Assembly (NCBI GenBank): GCA_030041275.1
Contig: JASHOE010000070.1
Coordinates: 1 to 49,933 of the forward strand
Length of the DNA: 49,933 nt
Reading direction: 5' to 3'
Source: Streptosporangiaceae bacterium
GTDB lineage: Bacteria; Actinomycetota; Actinomycetes; Streptosporangiales; Streptosporangiaceae
The translations under genes and the position numbers were made by a program. Below the pieces are notes generated by a model, which made no database searches, was not told where the DNA came from, and saw nothing but the letters and a program-made list of their open reading frames with translations. This document shows, one piece after another, positions 42,724-49,933 of this stretch; the first letter of the stretch is position 1; each line of letters starts with the position of its first letter.

Positions 42724-43625
42724 TCGTCAGCGTCGCCCTCAACCCCGCCCTGCTGGTGGACTACACCGCCGAGCGGGTCCAACTCGGCACGGCCAACCCG
42801 GTCGCCACGGTGCGGACCCGGGTCGGCGGCCGCGGGCTCACCGTCGCGCGGCTGGTGCACACGTTCGGGCATGACGTCACGGCGGCCGGGCTGGCGGGCG
42901 GGTCGGCCGGCGAGCTGATCCGGGCCGGGCTCGCCCGGGCCGGCGTGGCGACCAGCTTCACCCGGATCGCGGCAGAGTCGCGGCGGGTGGTGCAGGTCCG
43001 CGACGTGACGTCGGGCGAGACGACGAGCCTGTCTGAGCCCGCCCCGTACATCACCACCGAGGAACTCGGCCGGCTCGCCGCCGACTATCGCGCGCTGCTG
43101 GACGGCGCGACCGCGGTCGTGCTGGCAGGCAGCCTGCCGGCCGGGCTGCCGGCCGAGATCTACGGCTCGCTCATCAGCTACGCGGCGCAGGCCGGCGTTC
43201 CGGTCGTGCTCGACGCAGGCGGCAGCGCGCTCCGGAACGGCGCCGGGCGGGGCCCGGCCCTGATCATCCCGGAGCAGGCCGCCGAGGCCGCCGGGCTGGA
43301 ACCGGGGGACGACAGCTCGGTCGTGCTCGCGACCGACCGCGGGGTGCTGGCCAGCACCCAGGACGGGCGGTGGCTGGCCGAGATCAGCCCGGCCGCGATC
43401 GCCGCGGCGCGCCGGTCGCAGCCCGCCCAGCGGAAGCCGGCGGCGTTCCGGGACGGCCTGGTCGCCGGGTTCGTACCCGGCATCGCGCTGGGCTGGTCCT
43501 GGCCGGACATGCTCCGGCACGCGCTGGCGCTCGCCGCGTCGGCGGCACCGGACGGTGAGGCAGACCTCGCGGCCTACGAGACGCTGCTGCCAGCCGTGCT
43601 GGTGACCGGGCCCGAATCGGACTGA
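42720..43625 (+). CDS. PfkB-family sugar kinase homologue, degenerate
   Basis: 301 residues with the fold of 1-phosphofructokinase/tagatose-6-phosphate kinase: IVSVALNPALLVDYT at the N-terminus, then GGRGLTVARLVHTFGHDVTAAGLAGG. The substrate loop has Arg where PfkB enzymes have GGKGxN. The C-terminal GAGD anion-hole motif reads AFRDGLVAGF, keeping the Asp but losing the glycines. Activity is therefore doubtful. GTG 42720 overlaps the flavodoxin-like gene. Its 3' end overlaps the convergent methyltransferase by about 50 nt. Confidence 0.7.
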   Translation: MIVSVALNPALLVDYTAERVQLGTANPVATVRTRVGGRGLTVARLVHTFGHDVTAAGLAGGSAGELIRAGLARAGVATSFTRIAAESRRVVQVRDVTSGETTSLSEPAPYITTEELGRLAADYRALLDGATAVVLAGSLPAGLPAEIYGSLISYAAQAGVPVVLDAGGSALRNGAGRGPALIIPEQAAEAAGLEPGDDSSVVLATDRGVLASTQDGRWLAEISPAAIAAARRSQPAQRKPAAFRDGLVAGFVPGIALGWSWPDMLRHALALAASAAPDGEADLAAYETLLPAVLVTGPESD

Positions 43626-44335
43626 CGGCCCACCGGCCGAAGCACGAGGAGCAGGTTCCACGTCACTACCTCGCGCAGGCCGGGAACGGCGAGCACGAAC
43701 CTGGTCCAGCGCGGGTAGTAGCGCGGCACCGCGTCGAGCACGACGACGTCACGGCGGGCCCGGATGCCGCGCAGGGTCGGGCCCACGTGGACCGGAAACA
43801 ACCCCGTTCCCGGCTTGTTCTTGGCTGGCTTGTGGTTCCGCTGCCGGTATCTCCGCTCGGCGTACCCCGCGCCCAGATAGTGCCACGGCGCCATCTCGTG
43901 GCCACCCCACGGCGAGTACCAGTTGGTGAAGGCCAGGTAGATGACCCCGCCCGGCCGTGTCACCCGGACCATCTCGGCAATCATCCTGGCCGGGTCGGGT
44001 ACGTGCTCGAGCACGTTGGAGGAGAAGCACACGTCCATCACGGCGTCGGCGATCGGCAGCCGCATGCCGTCGCCGCGCACCGCGCCGGGTGGCGGCGTGC
44101 CCCGTGCTCGGAGCTCGGCCGCGTCGGGCTCGACCAGCACGCAGCGTGCGCCCCGGGCCAGGAACGCCGTGGTGAACTGGCCGGGCCCGCCGCCGACGTC
44201 CAGTACGAGCTGGCCGGACAGCGTGGTGTAGCGGGTCAGCTGGGCGACCGAGTCGGCGGCCAGCTCGCGGTAGAACCGCTCCGGCTCGGACTGCTCGGTC
44301 CGGAACAGCCGCAGCAGCCGCAGCATCCGGCCCAC
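43574..44335 (-). CDS. SAM-dependent methyltransferase (class I)
   Basis: A 253-residue methyltransferase. Motif I is LVLDVGGGPGQFTTAFLARG with the acidic VLVEPD after it. The promoter-proximal part includes VMDVCFSSNVLEHVPDPARMIAEM and VTRPGGVIYLAFTNWYSPWGG, matching Methyltransf_11. The C-terminus is basic with a short hydrophobic run. It precedes the glycan genes on the other strand and could modify a polyprenol or sugar, but the substrate is not visible. The 3' end overlaps the PfkB-like gene. Confidence 0.82.
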   Translation of the reverse strand: MGRMLRLLRLFRTEQSEPERFYRELAADSVAQLTRYTTLSGQLVLDVGGGPGQFTTAFLARGARCVLVEPDAAELRARGTPPPGAVRGDGMRLPIADAVMDVCFSSNVLEHVPDPARMIAEMVRVTRPGGVIYLAFTNWYSPWGGHEMAPWHYLGAGYAERRYRQRNHKPAKNKPGTGLFPVHVGPTLRGIRARRDVVVLDAVPRYYPRWTRFVLAVPGLREVVTWNLLLVLRPVGRQSDSGPVTSTAGSSVS

Positions 44336-44418
44336 GCGGCCTCCCCGTAGCGCGGCTCTCGGCAGGTGGCCGCACAGTTACAGTACTGTCGGCCGGACGG
44401 CGGAGGGAGCGGGCGTAC

Positions 44419-46086
44419 ATGACCGCGGCGGCAGGCAGGGTGACCACGGCCCAGCCTGATGCGCGGGGTGCGCACGATCGACCCGGCGGGTCGGCACGCC
44501 GCACGGCCGTGGCCGTTCTGGTCGGTCTCGCGCTCGGGTTGCTGGCGCTTGGCCCTGGCCTGCGGCCGGGCTATCTGCTGGCGTACGACATGGTCTTCGT
44601 TCCTGACCCGCGGTTCGACGCCACCATGTTCGGCCTGACCGGAACGCTGCCGCGGGCGGTGCCGAGCGACGCTGTCGTCACCGCGTTCGCGCACCTGCTG
44701 CCCGCCGACGTGGTCCAGAAGGGCATCCTGCTGGCGATCTTCGTGCTGGCCTGCGCGGGCGCGGCGCGGCTGCTCGACGGTGAGCCGTGGCCGGCCAGGC
44801 TGGCCGCCGGCGTGTTCTACGCGTGGAACCCGTACGTGGCCGAGCGGCTGCTGATCGGTCAGTGGGCGCTGCTGCTCGGCTACGCCGGGCTGCCGTGGGT
44901 GCTCGGCGTGCTGGCCCGCCGCGGATCTCGGCGGGCGCTGCTGCTCGCGCTGCTGCCCGCGGCGGTGGGCGGGTTCGCCGCGCTGCTCGTCACCGCGCTG
45001 GTCGCGCTGCCCGCCGCGGCGCTGCGGCCCGCCAGCCTGCGCGACCGCGGTGCGGCGCTCGCCGCGACGGCGGGCCTGCTGCTGCTGGCGAGCCTGCCGT
45101 GGCTGGTCCCGTCCCTGACCCGGCCGACGGCGAGCAGTCCGGCCGCCGCCGCGCTGTTCGCGGCCCGCGCCGACACCCCGTTCGGCACGGTCGGCAGCGT
45201 GGTCATGCTCGGCGGGGGGTGGAACGCGCAGACCGTCCCGTCCGGCTACGCCGGCCCGGTGACGGCGTTCTGGCTGTTCCTGGTCGTCGTCGGGCTCGCG
45301 GGCTTTGTGCTGCGCGGGCGCGGACGCTGGCCGGGCGCCGGGCCGGCCGCGGTGGCGGGCCTGGTTCTCGCGCTCCTCGGCGCGTTCGGTCCGGGCCTGC
45401 ACCTGCTCGAGTGGGCTATCCGCGGCTTCGGCGGGTTCGGGGCGCTCCGCGACGGGCAGCAGTTCGTGGCGCCGCTCGCGCTCGTCGAGGCGGCGGGTTT
45501 CGGGCTGGCGGTGAGCTGGGTGCTGCGGGCCGCGAGGTCGCCGGTCGTGCGCGACGGCCGGGTGGCGCTGGCCGCGGCTCTGGTGATCGCGCCGGTGGCG
45601 TTCCTGCCCGGGCTCGCCTGGGGCGCGGCGGGCCGGCTGCATCCGGTGGAGTATCCCGCGAGCTGGCTGACCGCCCGGCGGATCATCACCGACGATCGGC
45701 AGCCGGGCAGCGTGCTGCTGCTGCCCTGGGCTTCCTACCGCAGGCCAGGGTGGAACCACGGCGAGGCGGTCCTCGACCCGTGGCCGCGGCTGCTGACCCG
45801 GACCGTCATCTGGAACGACGGCGTGCAGGTCGGCTCCGTCGTGCTGCCGCCGGAAGACCCGGCCGCGGCGGCGCTGACCGGACTGATTAAGTCCGGCCGG
45901 CCGCTCACGGCGCGGCTCGTCGCGGCCCGAGTCCGGTACGTGATCGTGGACGCAGGCCCCGGCGTGGCGGCCGGCTCGGGGTCGTCGACGGCCCGGCGCG
46001 AAGGGTTGCGATGGGCCGCCCGGGTGCTGCCCGGCTGCCTGATCGCCTACTCGGCACCCGGCCTTGTCGTCTACCGGATCCGCTGA
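44419..46086 (+). CDS. GT-C-like integral membrane protein
   Basis: A 555-residue protein with about 11-12 TM helices and a C-terminal soluble tail of roughly 120 residues. The first extracytoplasmic loop has YLLAYDMVFVPDPRF with acidic residues where GT-C transferases place the catalytic Asp, and FYAWNPYVAERLLIGQWALL follows. The C-terminal part (LLPWASYRRPGWNHGE ... VVYRIR) looks like the domain found in polyprenol-sugar transferases of actinobacteria. With GT2, GT4 and AftD downstream it probably helps build envelope polysaccharide. The exact activity is unknown. Confidence 0.65.
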   Translation: MTAAAGRVTTAQPDARGAHDRPGGSARRTAVAVLVGLALGLLALGPGLRPGYLLAYDMVFVPDPRFDATMFGLTGTLPRAVPSDAVVTAFAHLLPADVVQKGILLAIFVLACAGAARLLDGEPWPARLAAGVFYAWNPYVAERLLIGQWALLLGYAGLPWVLGVLARRGSRRALLLALLPAAVGGFAALLVTALVALPAAALRPASLRDRGAALAATAGLLLLASLPWLVPSLTRPTASSPAAAALFAARADTPFGTVGSVVMLGGGWNAQTVPSGYAGPVTAFWLFLVVVGLAGFVLRGRGRWPGAGPAAVAGLVLALLGAFGPGLHLLEWAIRGFGGFGALRDGQQFVAPLALVEAAGFGLAVSWVLRAARSPVVRDGRVALAAALVIAPVAFLPGLAWGAAGRLHPVEYPASWLTARRIITDDRQPGSVLLLPWASYRRPGWNHGEAVLDPWPRLLTRTVIWNDGVQVGSVVLPPEDPAAAALTGLIKSGRPLTARLVAARVRYVIVDAGPGVAAGSGSSTARREGLRWAARVLPGCLIAYSAPGLVVYRIR

Positions 46087-46152
46087 TCGCGCGGACTGCG
46101 GCGGGCCGCCGACGCCGCCTTGCCATCCCTAGGCGAAACAGGTGCCAGCCGC

Positions 46153-46158
46153 TATGCT
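46153..46158 (+). promoter_or_regulatory. Possible -10 box of the DUF2613 peptide gene
   Basis: TATGCT lies 51 nt before ATG 46210. A -35 at proper spacing is not evident (TTGCCA at 46120 is too far). Confidence 0.3.
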
Positions 46159-46209
46159 CATCCGCGAAATCGGCGAAAGCGAGTGCGATTCCGGCGAAAG
46201 GGAAGGTCG

Positions 46210-46347
46210 ATGCGCGCGTTGGTGATGGCCATCCTCATCGGTGCCGTGCTTGCTGTCGGCGCGGGGCTCGGTGCGGGCGCTGTCGTGTCCGGCATCGACA
46301 ACGGCAAGCCCGTCAACGCCCAGCTCTATAACTACGGCCAGCGCTAA
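46210..46347 (+). CDS. DUF2613-like small secreted/membrane peptide
   Basis: A 45-residue peptide: one hydrophobic segment (LVMAILIGAVLAVGAGLGAGAVVSG in part) and a short polar tail ending LYNYGQR. The ribosome-binding site AAGGGAAGG precedes ATG 46210. In mycobacteria a small DUF2613 peptide (Rv0236A) lies beside aftD, and the same pairing here supports the call. Its function is unknown; a role with AftD is conceivable. Confidence 0.65.
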   Translation: MRALVMAILIGAVLAVGAGLGAGAVVSGIDNGKPVNAQLYNYGQR

Positions 46348-46398
46348 CCCCCGCCGCGCCGAACCGGTGATTCGGGCCGCCATGTATGTTCAGCGGCG

Positions 46399-47199
46399 AT
46401 GAGCGAGCGCATGGCGCCGACGACGCCGTGGCTGGAAATCGTCGTCCCGGCGCGGAACGAGCACCGGCGGCTCCCGACGGGGCTGGCCCGGCTGTGCTCG
46501 GCCGCGGCGACGCTACCGCCGGGCGTGGCGGTGATCGTCGTCGACAGTGCGAGCACCGACGACACCGGCGAGATCGCGCGGCGCTGGCCGCCCGGCGACG
46601 TGCGGGTCAGCCTCGTGCGCATCAACGAGCCGGGCAAGGGCGCCGCGGTGCGCGCCGGGGTGCTGGCGACGAGCGCGCGATACGTCGGGTTCTGCGACGC
46701 AGACATGGCCACCGATCCCGCGGCCATCCCGGTGGCCGTCGGGTTCCTGCGCGCGGGGTATCCCGTTGTTCTCGGCTCGAGGTCGCACCCGGAGTCCGAC
46801 GTCGAGGACCGGCACACCGTTATCCGGCGGGTGGGCGCGACCGCCTTCCGGGCGGCCACCAGGGTTCTCGTTCCCGGCGTCGGCGACACCCAGTGCGGCT
46901 TCAAATTCTTCGACGGGGCGATCGTGCGAGCCGCCGCGGCCAGACTGCGGGTCACCGGGTTCGCCTTCGATGTCGAGCTCATCGCCAGGTGCGTGCAGCT
47001 GGGCGCGACGCCCGTGGAGATCCCGGTGCGATGGCAGGACGTGGGCGGCTCCACGTTTTCGATCTGGCGGCACTCGGCGTCCTCGTTTGCCGAGCTCGCG
47101 GTCGCCTGGCGAGCCCTCCGGCTGCGGCCCGCCGCACCCGATCCGCTCCTATCGGGCTGGACAGCCGACCCGCCGGCAGCCAAATTGGGCCGCCTCTAG
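46399..47199 (+). CDS. Glycosyltransferase family 2 (polyprenol-phosphate type)
   Basis: A 266-residue GT-A fold enzyme. EIVVPARNEHRRLP starts the fold, VVDSASTDDTGEIA follows, and the metal-binding DxD is in YVGFCDADMATDP (near residue 100). PVVLGSRSHPES and the C-terminal acceptor helix fit the dolichol/polyprenol-phosphate mannosyl- or glucosyltransferase group, which makes lipid-linked sugar donors used by GT-C enzymes such as AftD. The GT4 gene follows after 9 nt. Confidence 0.85.
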   Translation: MSERMAPTTPWLEIVVPARNEHRRLPTGLARLCSAAATLPPGVAVIVVDSASTDDTGEIARRWPPGDVRVSLVRINEPGKGAAVRAGVLATSARYVGFCDADMATDPAAIPVAVGFLRAGYPVVLGSRSHPESDVEDRHTVIRRVGATAFRAATRVLVPGVGDTQCGFKFFDGAIVRAAAARLRVTGFAFDVELIARCVQLGATPVEIPVRWQDVGGSTFSIWRHSASSFAELAVAWRALRLRPAAPDPLLSGWTADPPAAKLGRL

Positions 47200-47208
47200 T
47201 ATTGCGGC

Positions 47209-48381
47209 ATGCCGCAGCGAGCCCAGGATGCCGTGGCCGGGATGGACCGGCCGGCCGACGTCGCGGGCCTGCGGATCGCCGTGGTCAACTGGCGGGACCC
47301 GTGGCATCCGAGCGCCGGCGGAGCCGAGCAGTACGCCTGGCAGATGGCGGTCGGACTGCTGGCGAGGGGCGCGCGGGTGTGGTATCTGACGGCGCGGGCC
47401 CCCGGCCAGTCGCACCGGGAGCGCCGGGAGGGCATCCAGCTCGTCCGGATCGGTTCGCGGCTGTCGGTCTACCCGCTCGTGCTCGGCTGGCTCGCCGTGC
47501 ACCGCCGGGCGTTCGACGTGGTGCTCGACTGTCAGAACGGGATCCCGTTCTTCACGCCGTGGGTGCTCCCGCGGCGGGTTCCGGTCTTGTGTGTCATGCA
47601 CCACGTGCACGACGCGCAGTTTGGCGTGCACTTCTCGCCGCTGGTGGCGGCCGTCGGCCGGCTCCTCGAAGGGCCGGTCTCGCGGTGGACCTACCGGCGG
47701 CACGAGTGCGTCGCGGTGTCGCAGTCGACGGTGGCCGCGATGCGGGACCGGCTCGGCTGGACCGGCCCCATTCACATCGTCCCGAACGGCCTGACCGCCG
47801 ACTATCTGCAGCATCCCGCCGCCGCAGCGCCCGCTGAGGTCCCGGTGCTGAGCTGGGTGGGCAGGCTCGTCGCGCACAAGCGCGTCGAGCGGGTCCTGGA
47901 CGTCGCCGAGCGGCTGGGCGACGGCGCCGTCATCGAGGTGATCGGGAGCGGTCCGGTGGCGACGACTCTCTGGCCGCAGATCACCGCCAGGGGCCTGGCC
48001 GGGCGCGTGCTACTGCGCGGCTTTCTGCCCGAGGCAGCGAAGCGAGCGGTGGTGGCTGGCTCCCTGCTGCACCTCAACACGTCGCAGGGCGAGGGCTGGG
48101 GCCTGTGCGTGCTCGAAGCCGCCGCGCTCGGGGTGCCGACCGTGGCCTACGACGTCGACGGGCTGCGCGACGCCGTGCGGGACGGGGAAACGGGCTGGCT
48201 GGTGCGGACCGGCCAGCGCATCGAGGACGTCGCCGAGCGCGCGGTGAAGGAACTGTCGGACCCGGTCACCCGAGCCGAGATGGCCGCCGCCTGTCGTCGC
48301 TGGGCCAGCCAGTTCGACTGGGACTCCAGCGTCAGCCTGATGGCCCGCCTCATCGCCGACTCGCAGCGGCGCCATGAGTGA
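47209..48381 (+). CDS. Glycosyltransferase family 4
   Basis: A 390-residue GT-B enzyme. The N-terminal domain starts LRIAVVNWRDPWHPSAGGAE with the Gly loop for the acceptor side. The C-terminal donor domain has LSWVGRLVAHKRVERVLDVA and GEGWGLCVLEAAALGVPTVAYDVDGL, which supplies the E-x7-E-like nucleotide-sugar contacts. It probably adds a mannose-like sugar to a lipid or glycan acceptor on the cytoplasmic side. The stop codon lies in the first unit of the 14-nt tandem repeat. Confidence 0.88.
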   Translation: MPQRAQDAVAGMDRPADVAGLRIAVVNWRDPWHPSAGGAEQYAWQMAVGLLARGARVWYLTARAPGQSHRERREGIQLVRIGSRLSVYPLVLGWLAVHRRAFDVVLDCQNGIPFFTPWVLPRRVPVLCVMHHVHDAQFGVHFSPLVAAVGRLLEGPVSRWTYRRHECVAVSQSTVAAMRDRLGWTGPIHIVPNGLTADYLQHPAAAAPAEVPVLSWVGRLVAHKRVERVLDVAERLGDGAVIEVIGSGPVATTLWPQITARGLAGRVLLRGFLPEAAKRAVVAGSLLHLNTSQGEGWGLCVLEAAALGVPTVAYDVDGLRDAVRDGETGWLVRTGQRIEDVAERAVKELSDPVTRAEMAAACRRWASQFDWDSSVSLMARLIADSQRRHE

Positions 48382-48450
48382 CGCACGGTATGTGACGCAC
48401 GGTGTGTGAGGCATGGTGTGTGACGCCAGGTGTGTGACGCACGGTGATTG
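48378..48450. repeat. 14-nt tandem repeat between GT4 and AftD genes
   Basis: Five 14-nt units start at 48378, 48392, 48406, 48420 and 48434 (consensus GTGACGCACGGTGT), followed by a partial sixth (TTGACGCACC). Unit 1 supplies the GT4 stop and unit 5 contains the probable GTG start of AftD (48444). Every unit holds GTGA. Confidence 0.8.
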
Positions 48451-49933
48451 ACGCACCGGGGCAGGTGCTGGCCGCGGCTCGCCGCCGGACCCAGGCGGTC
48501 GGCTCGCAGCGCTGGTGGCTGGTCGCGTGCTGTGTGGCGCTGGTGGGCCTGGCCTTTGGTTCGCACCCCGGCGCGATCCTCGCCGACACGAAGATCGACC
48601 TTGCCATCAACCCGGCCGGGTTCCTCCAGCGTGCCCTGCAGCTGTGGGATCCGGCGCAGTTCGGCCAGCTGCAGAACCAGGCGGTCGGCTACTTCTTCCC
48701 GGTCGGTCCGTTCTTCCTGCTCGCCAAGCTCGCCGCGGTGCCAGCCTGGATCGCGCAGCGGCTGTGGATCAGCGCCATCCTGCTGGCCGCGTTCGCCGGC
48801 GTGATCCGGCTGTGCCGCGCGCTCGGCATCGGCTCGCCGGGCTCGCAGCTCGTGGCGGGGCTGGCGTACGCGCTGTCGCCGATCGCGCTGAGCCTGCTGG
48901 GTTACGACTCGGCCCAGGTGCTGCCGAGCGCGATGCTGCCGTGGATCCTCGTTCCGCTGGTACGCGCCGTGCAGGCTGGGTCGGCGGCCACCCGGCGGAC
49001 GCGAGCCTGCCTCGCCGCGCAGTCAGCGGTTGCCGTCGCGCTGTGCAGCGGGATCAACGCGGCGGCGACCGTCGCCGTGCTGGTTCCGGCGGTGATCTAC
49101 CTGCTCGCCGCGCCGCGGCCGGCGCCGCGGTGGCGAGTCATGGCGTGGTGGGTCCCGGCGGTGCTGCTCGCCACGGCCTGGTGGCTCATCCCGCTCGTGC
49201 TGTTCGCCAGGTACGGAGTGTCGTTCCTGCCCTACACCGAGAGCGGTTCGACGACGGCGTCCGCGACCGGGCTGTTCAATAGCCTGCGCGGGACCGAGGA
49301 CTGGCTCGCCAATCTGGTTACCGACGGGCAGCCGTGGCTGCCCGCCGGCTATCGCATCTCGACCGGATCGCTGCCCGCCATCGCCACCGGCCTGGTAGCC
49401 GGGCTCGGCCTGACCGGCCTGGTCAGCCGCCGCACGCCGCACCGGCGGTTCCTGGTGTTGCTCCTGGTCATCGGTGTCTTCGTCGTCGCTACCGGCTCGG
49501 TCAGCGCGTTCGGCAGTCCGCTCGCCCGCGACATTGACACCATCATCAACGGCCCGCTCGCGCCGCTGCGGAACTTCGACAAGTTCGACGCGCTGATCCG
49601 GCTGCCGATCGCGCTCGGGCTGGCCAGCCTGCTCGGCCAGGTTGCCCGGGTCCGGCCGCGGGCGGCGCTGACCGCCATCGCGGTGACCGCCATCGGCCTG
49701 GTGGCGCTGCCGGCCTACGTCAGCGGGCTGTCGGTACAAGGCTCGTTCCGCAGCGTCCCCGCGTACTGGACCAGCGCGGCCGACTGGCTGAACCGGCACG
49801 CCGGCGACTCCGCGGTGCTGGAGGAACCGGGTGCCCGGTTCGGCCAGTACACGTGGGGCAGCCCGCTCGACGACATCCTGCAGCCGCTGTTCGTGGGGGA
49901 CTGGGCTGCCAGTCAGCTGGGCGTGATCGGCTC
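48444..49933 (+). CDS. aftD: Alpha-(1->3)-arabinofuranosyltransferase AftD, N-terminal part
   Basis: A membrane arabinosyltransferase of the GT-C class that uses decaprenyl-phosphoarabinose to branch arabinan. The window ends inside the gene; 496 codons are visible. The frame opens at GTG 48444 (IDAPGQVLAAARRR) and includes TM1 (WWLVACCVALVGLAFG), the first loop SHPGAILADTKIDLAINPAG with the Asp cluster expected at a GT-C catalytic site, YFFPVGPFFLLAKL, and further helices. AftD proteins are typically above 1000 residues, so more than half lies beyond the window. The upstream DUF2613, GT2 and GT4 genes support the call. Confidence 0.82.
   Translation, partial: MIDAPGQVLAAARRRTQAVGSQRWWLVACCVALVGLAFGSHPGAILADTKIDLAINPAGFLQRALQLWDPAQFGQLQNQAVGYFFPVGPFFLLAKLAAVPAWIAQRLWISAILLAAFAGVIRLCRALGIGSPGSQLVAGLAYALSPIALSLLGYDSAQVLPSAMLPWILVPLVRAVQAGSAATRRTRACLAAQSAVAVALCSGINAAATVAVLVPAVIYLLAAPRPAPRWRVMAWWVPAVLLATAWWLIPLVLFARYGVSFLPYTESGSTTASATGLFNSLRGTEDWLANLVTDGQPWLPAGYRISTGSLPAIATGLVAGLGLTGLVSRRTPHRRFLVLLLVIGVFVVATGSVSAFGSPLARDIDTIINGPLAPLRNFDKFDALIRLPIALGLASLLGQVARVRPRAALTAIAVTAIGLVALPAYVSGLSVQGSFRSVPAYWTSAADWLNRHAGDSAVLEEPGARFGQYTWGSPLDDILQPLFVGDWAASQLGVIG

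Noticed and set aside
44236..45759. 507-codon open frame on the minus strand
   Set aside because: It is antisense to the GT-C-like gene, is low-complexity and rich in Arg, Gln and Pro, and has no recognisable motif. It is a by-product of high GC content.
48378..48450. CRISPR-like array
   Set aside because: Units are contiguous without spacers and no cas gene is present. The same holds for 1239-1327 and 23351-23407.

Overview
The window is about 50 kb of very GC-rich, gene-dense DNA from an actinobacterium. The evidence is the strong G/C bias at third codon positions, frequent GTG starts, ATGA/GTGA overlaps, the prfB-ftsE-ftsX-smpB-ssrA block, a tmRNA tag ending ALAA, a very large NAD-dependent glutamate dehydrogenase, and an AftD-type arabinofuranosyltransferase next to a DUF2613 peptide. 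AftD suggests a lineage with a complex, possibly arabinan-containing envelope. The genus cannot be fixed from sequence alone.

Layout. 1-1.37 kb: gene-poor, with degraded coding remnants and a 22-nt tandem repeat. 1.38-9.2 kb: a tight forward run of acetoacetyl-CoA synthetase, tryptophan 2,3-dioxygenase and the 180-kDa-class glutamate dehydrogenase. 9.3-15.8 kb: prfB, a small zinc-ribbon membrane protein on the other strand, ftsE, ftsX, smpB, a penicillin-binding-protein homologue that has lost all three active-site motifs, and ssrA (tmRNA). 15.8-20.2 kb (minus strand): a STAND-type ATPase with TPR repeats, overlapping the 3' end of an MFS exporter gene. 20.4-25 kb: a Rieske oxygenase, a GntR regulator, a small membrane protein, glutathione peroxidase, a hotdog thioesterase and an acyl-CoA dehydrogenase. 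25-38.4 kb: a catabolic and transport island. 38.7-44.3 kb: an FtsH-like AAA protease with a lipoprotein, a DUF3054 protein, a flavodoxin-like protein, a degenerate PfkB kinase and a methyltransferase. 44.4-49.9 kb: envelope glycan genes (GT-C-like membrane protein, DUF2613 peptide, GT2, GT4, and AftD cut by the window end).

The most interesting feature is a regulon readable directly from the DNA. A palindrome of the form TTGACTG-N6-CAGTCWA occurs five times: at the start codon of the Rieske oxygenase, and in front of every inferred transcription unit of the 23.8-38.4 kb island (acyl-CoA dehydrogenase; FAD oxidase plus cupin; TetR plus ABC ATPase; divergent FAD oxidoreductase plus NDP-forming acyl-CoA synthetase; class III aminotransferase plus binding protein plus two permeases). 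The TetR regulator encoded next to one site is the natural candidate to bind them. The Rieske enzyme carries Glu where most family members have the bridging Asp, a trait known from carnitine/betaine-type oxygenases. Together with a DAO-family oxidase and a polyamine-type ABC importer, this suggests uptake and oxidative breakdown of an amine or quaternary amine. The substrate is unknown.

A second point of interest is the inactive-looking transpeptidase homologue between smpB and ssrA, downstream of ftsEX, which may be a structural or regulatory envelope protein.
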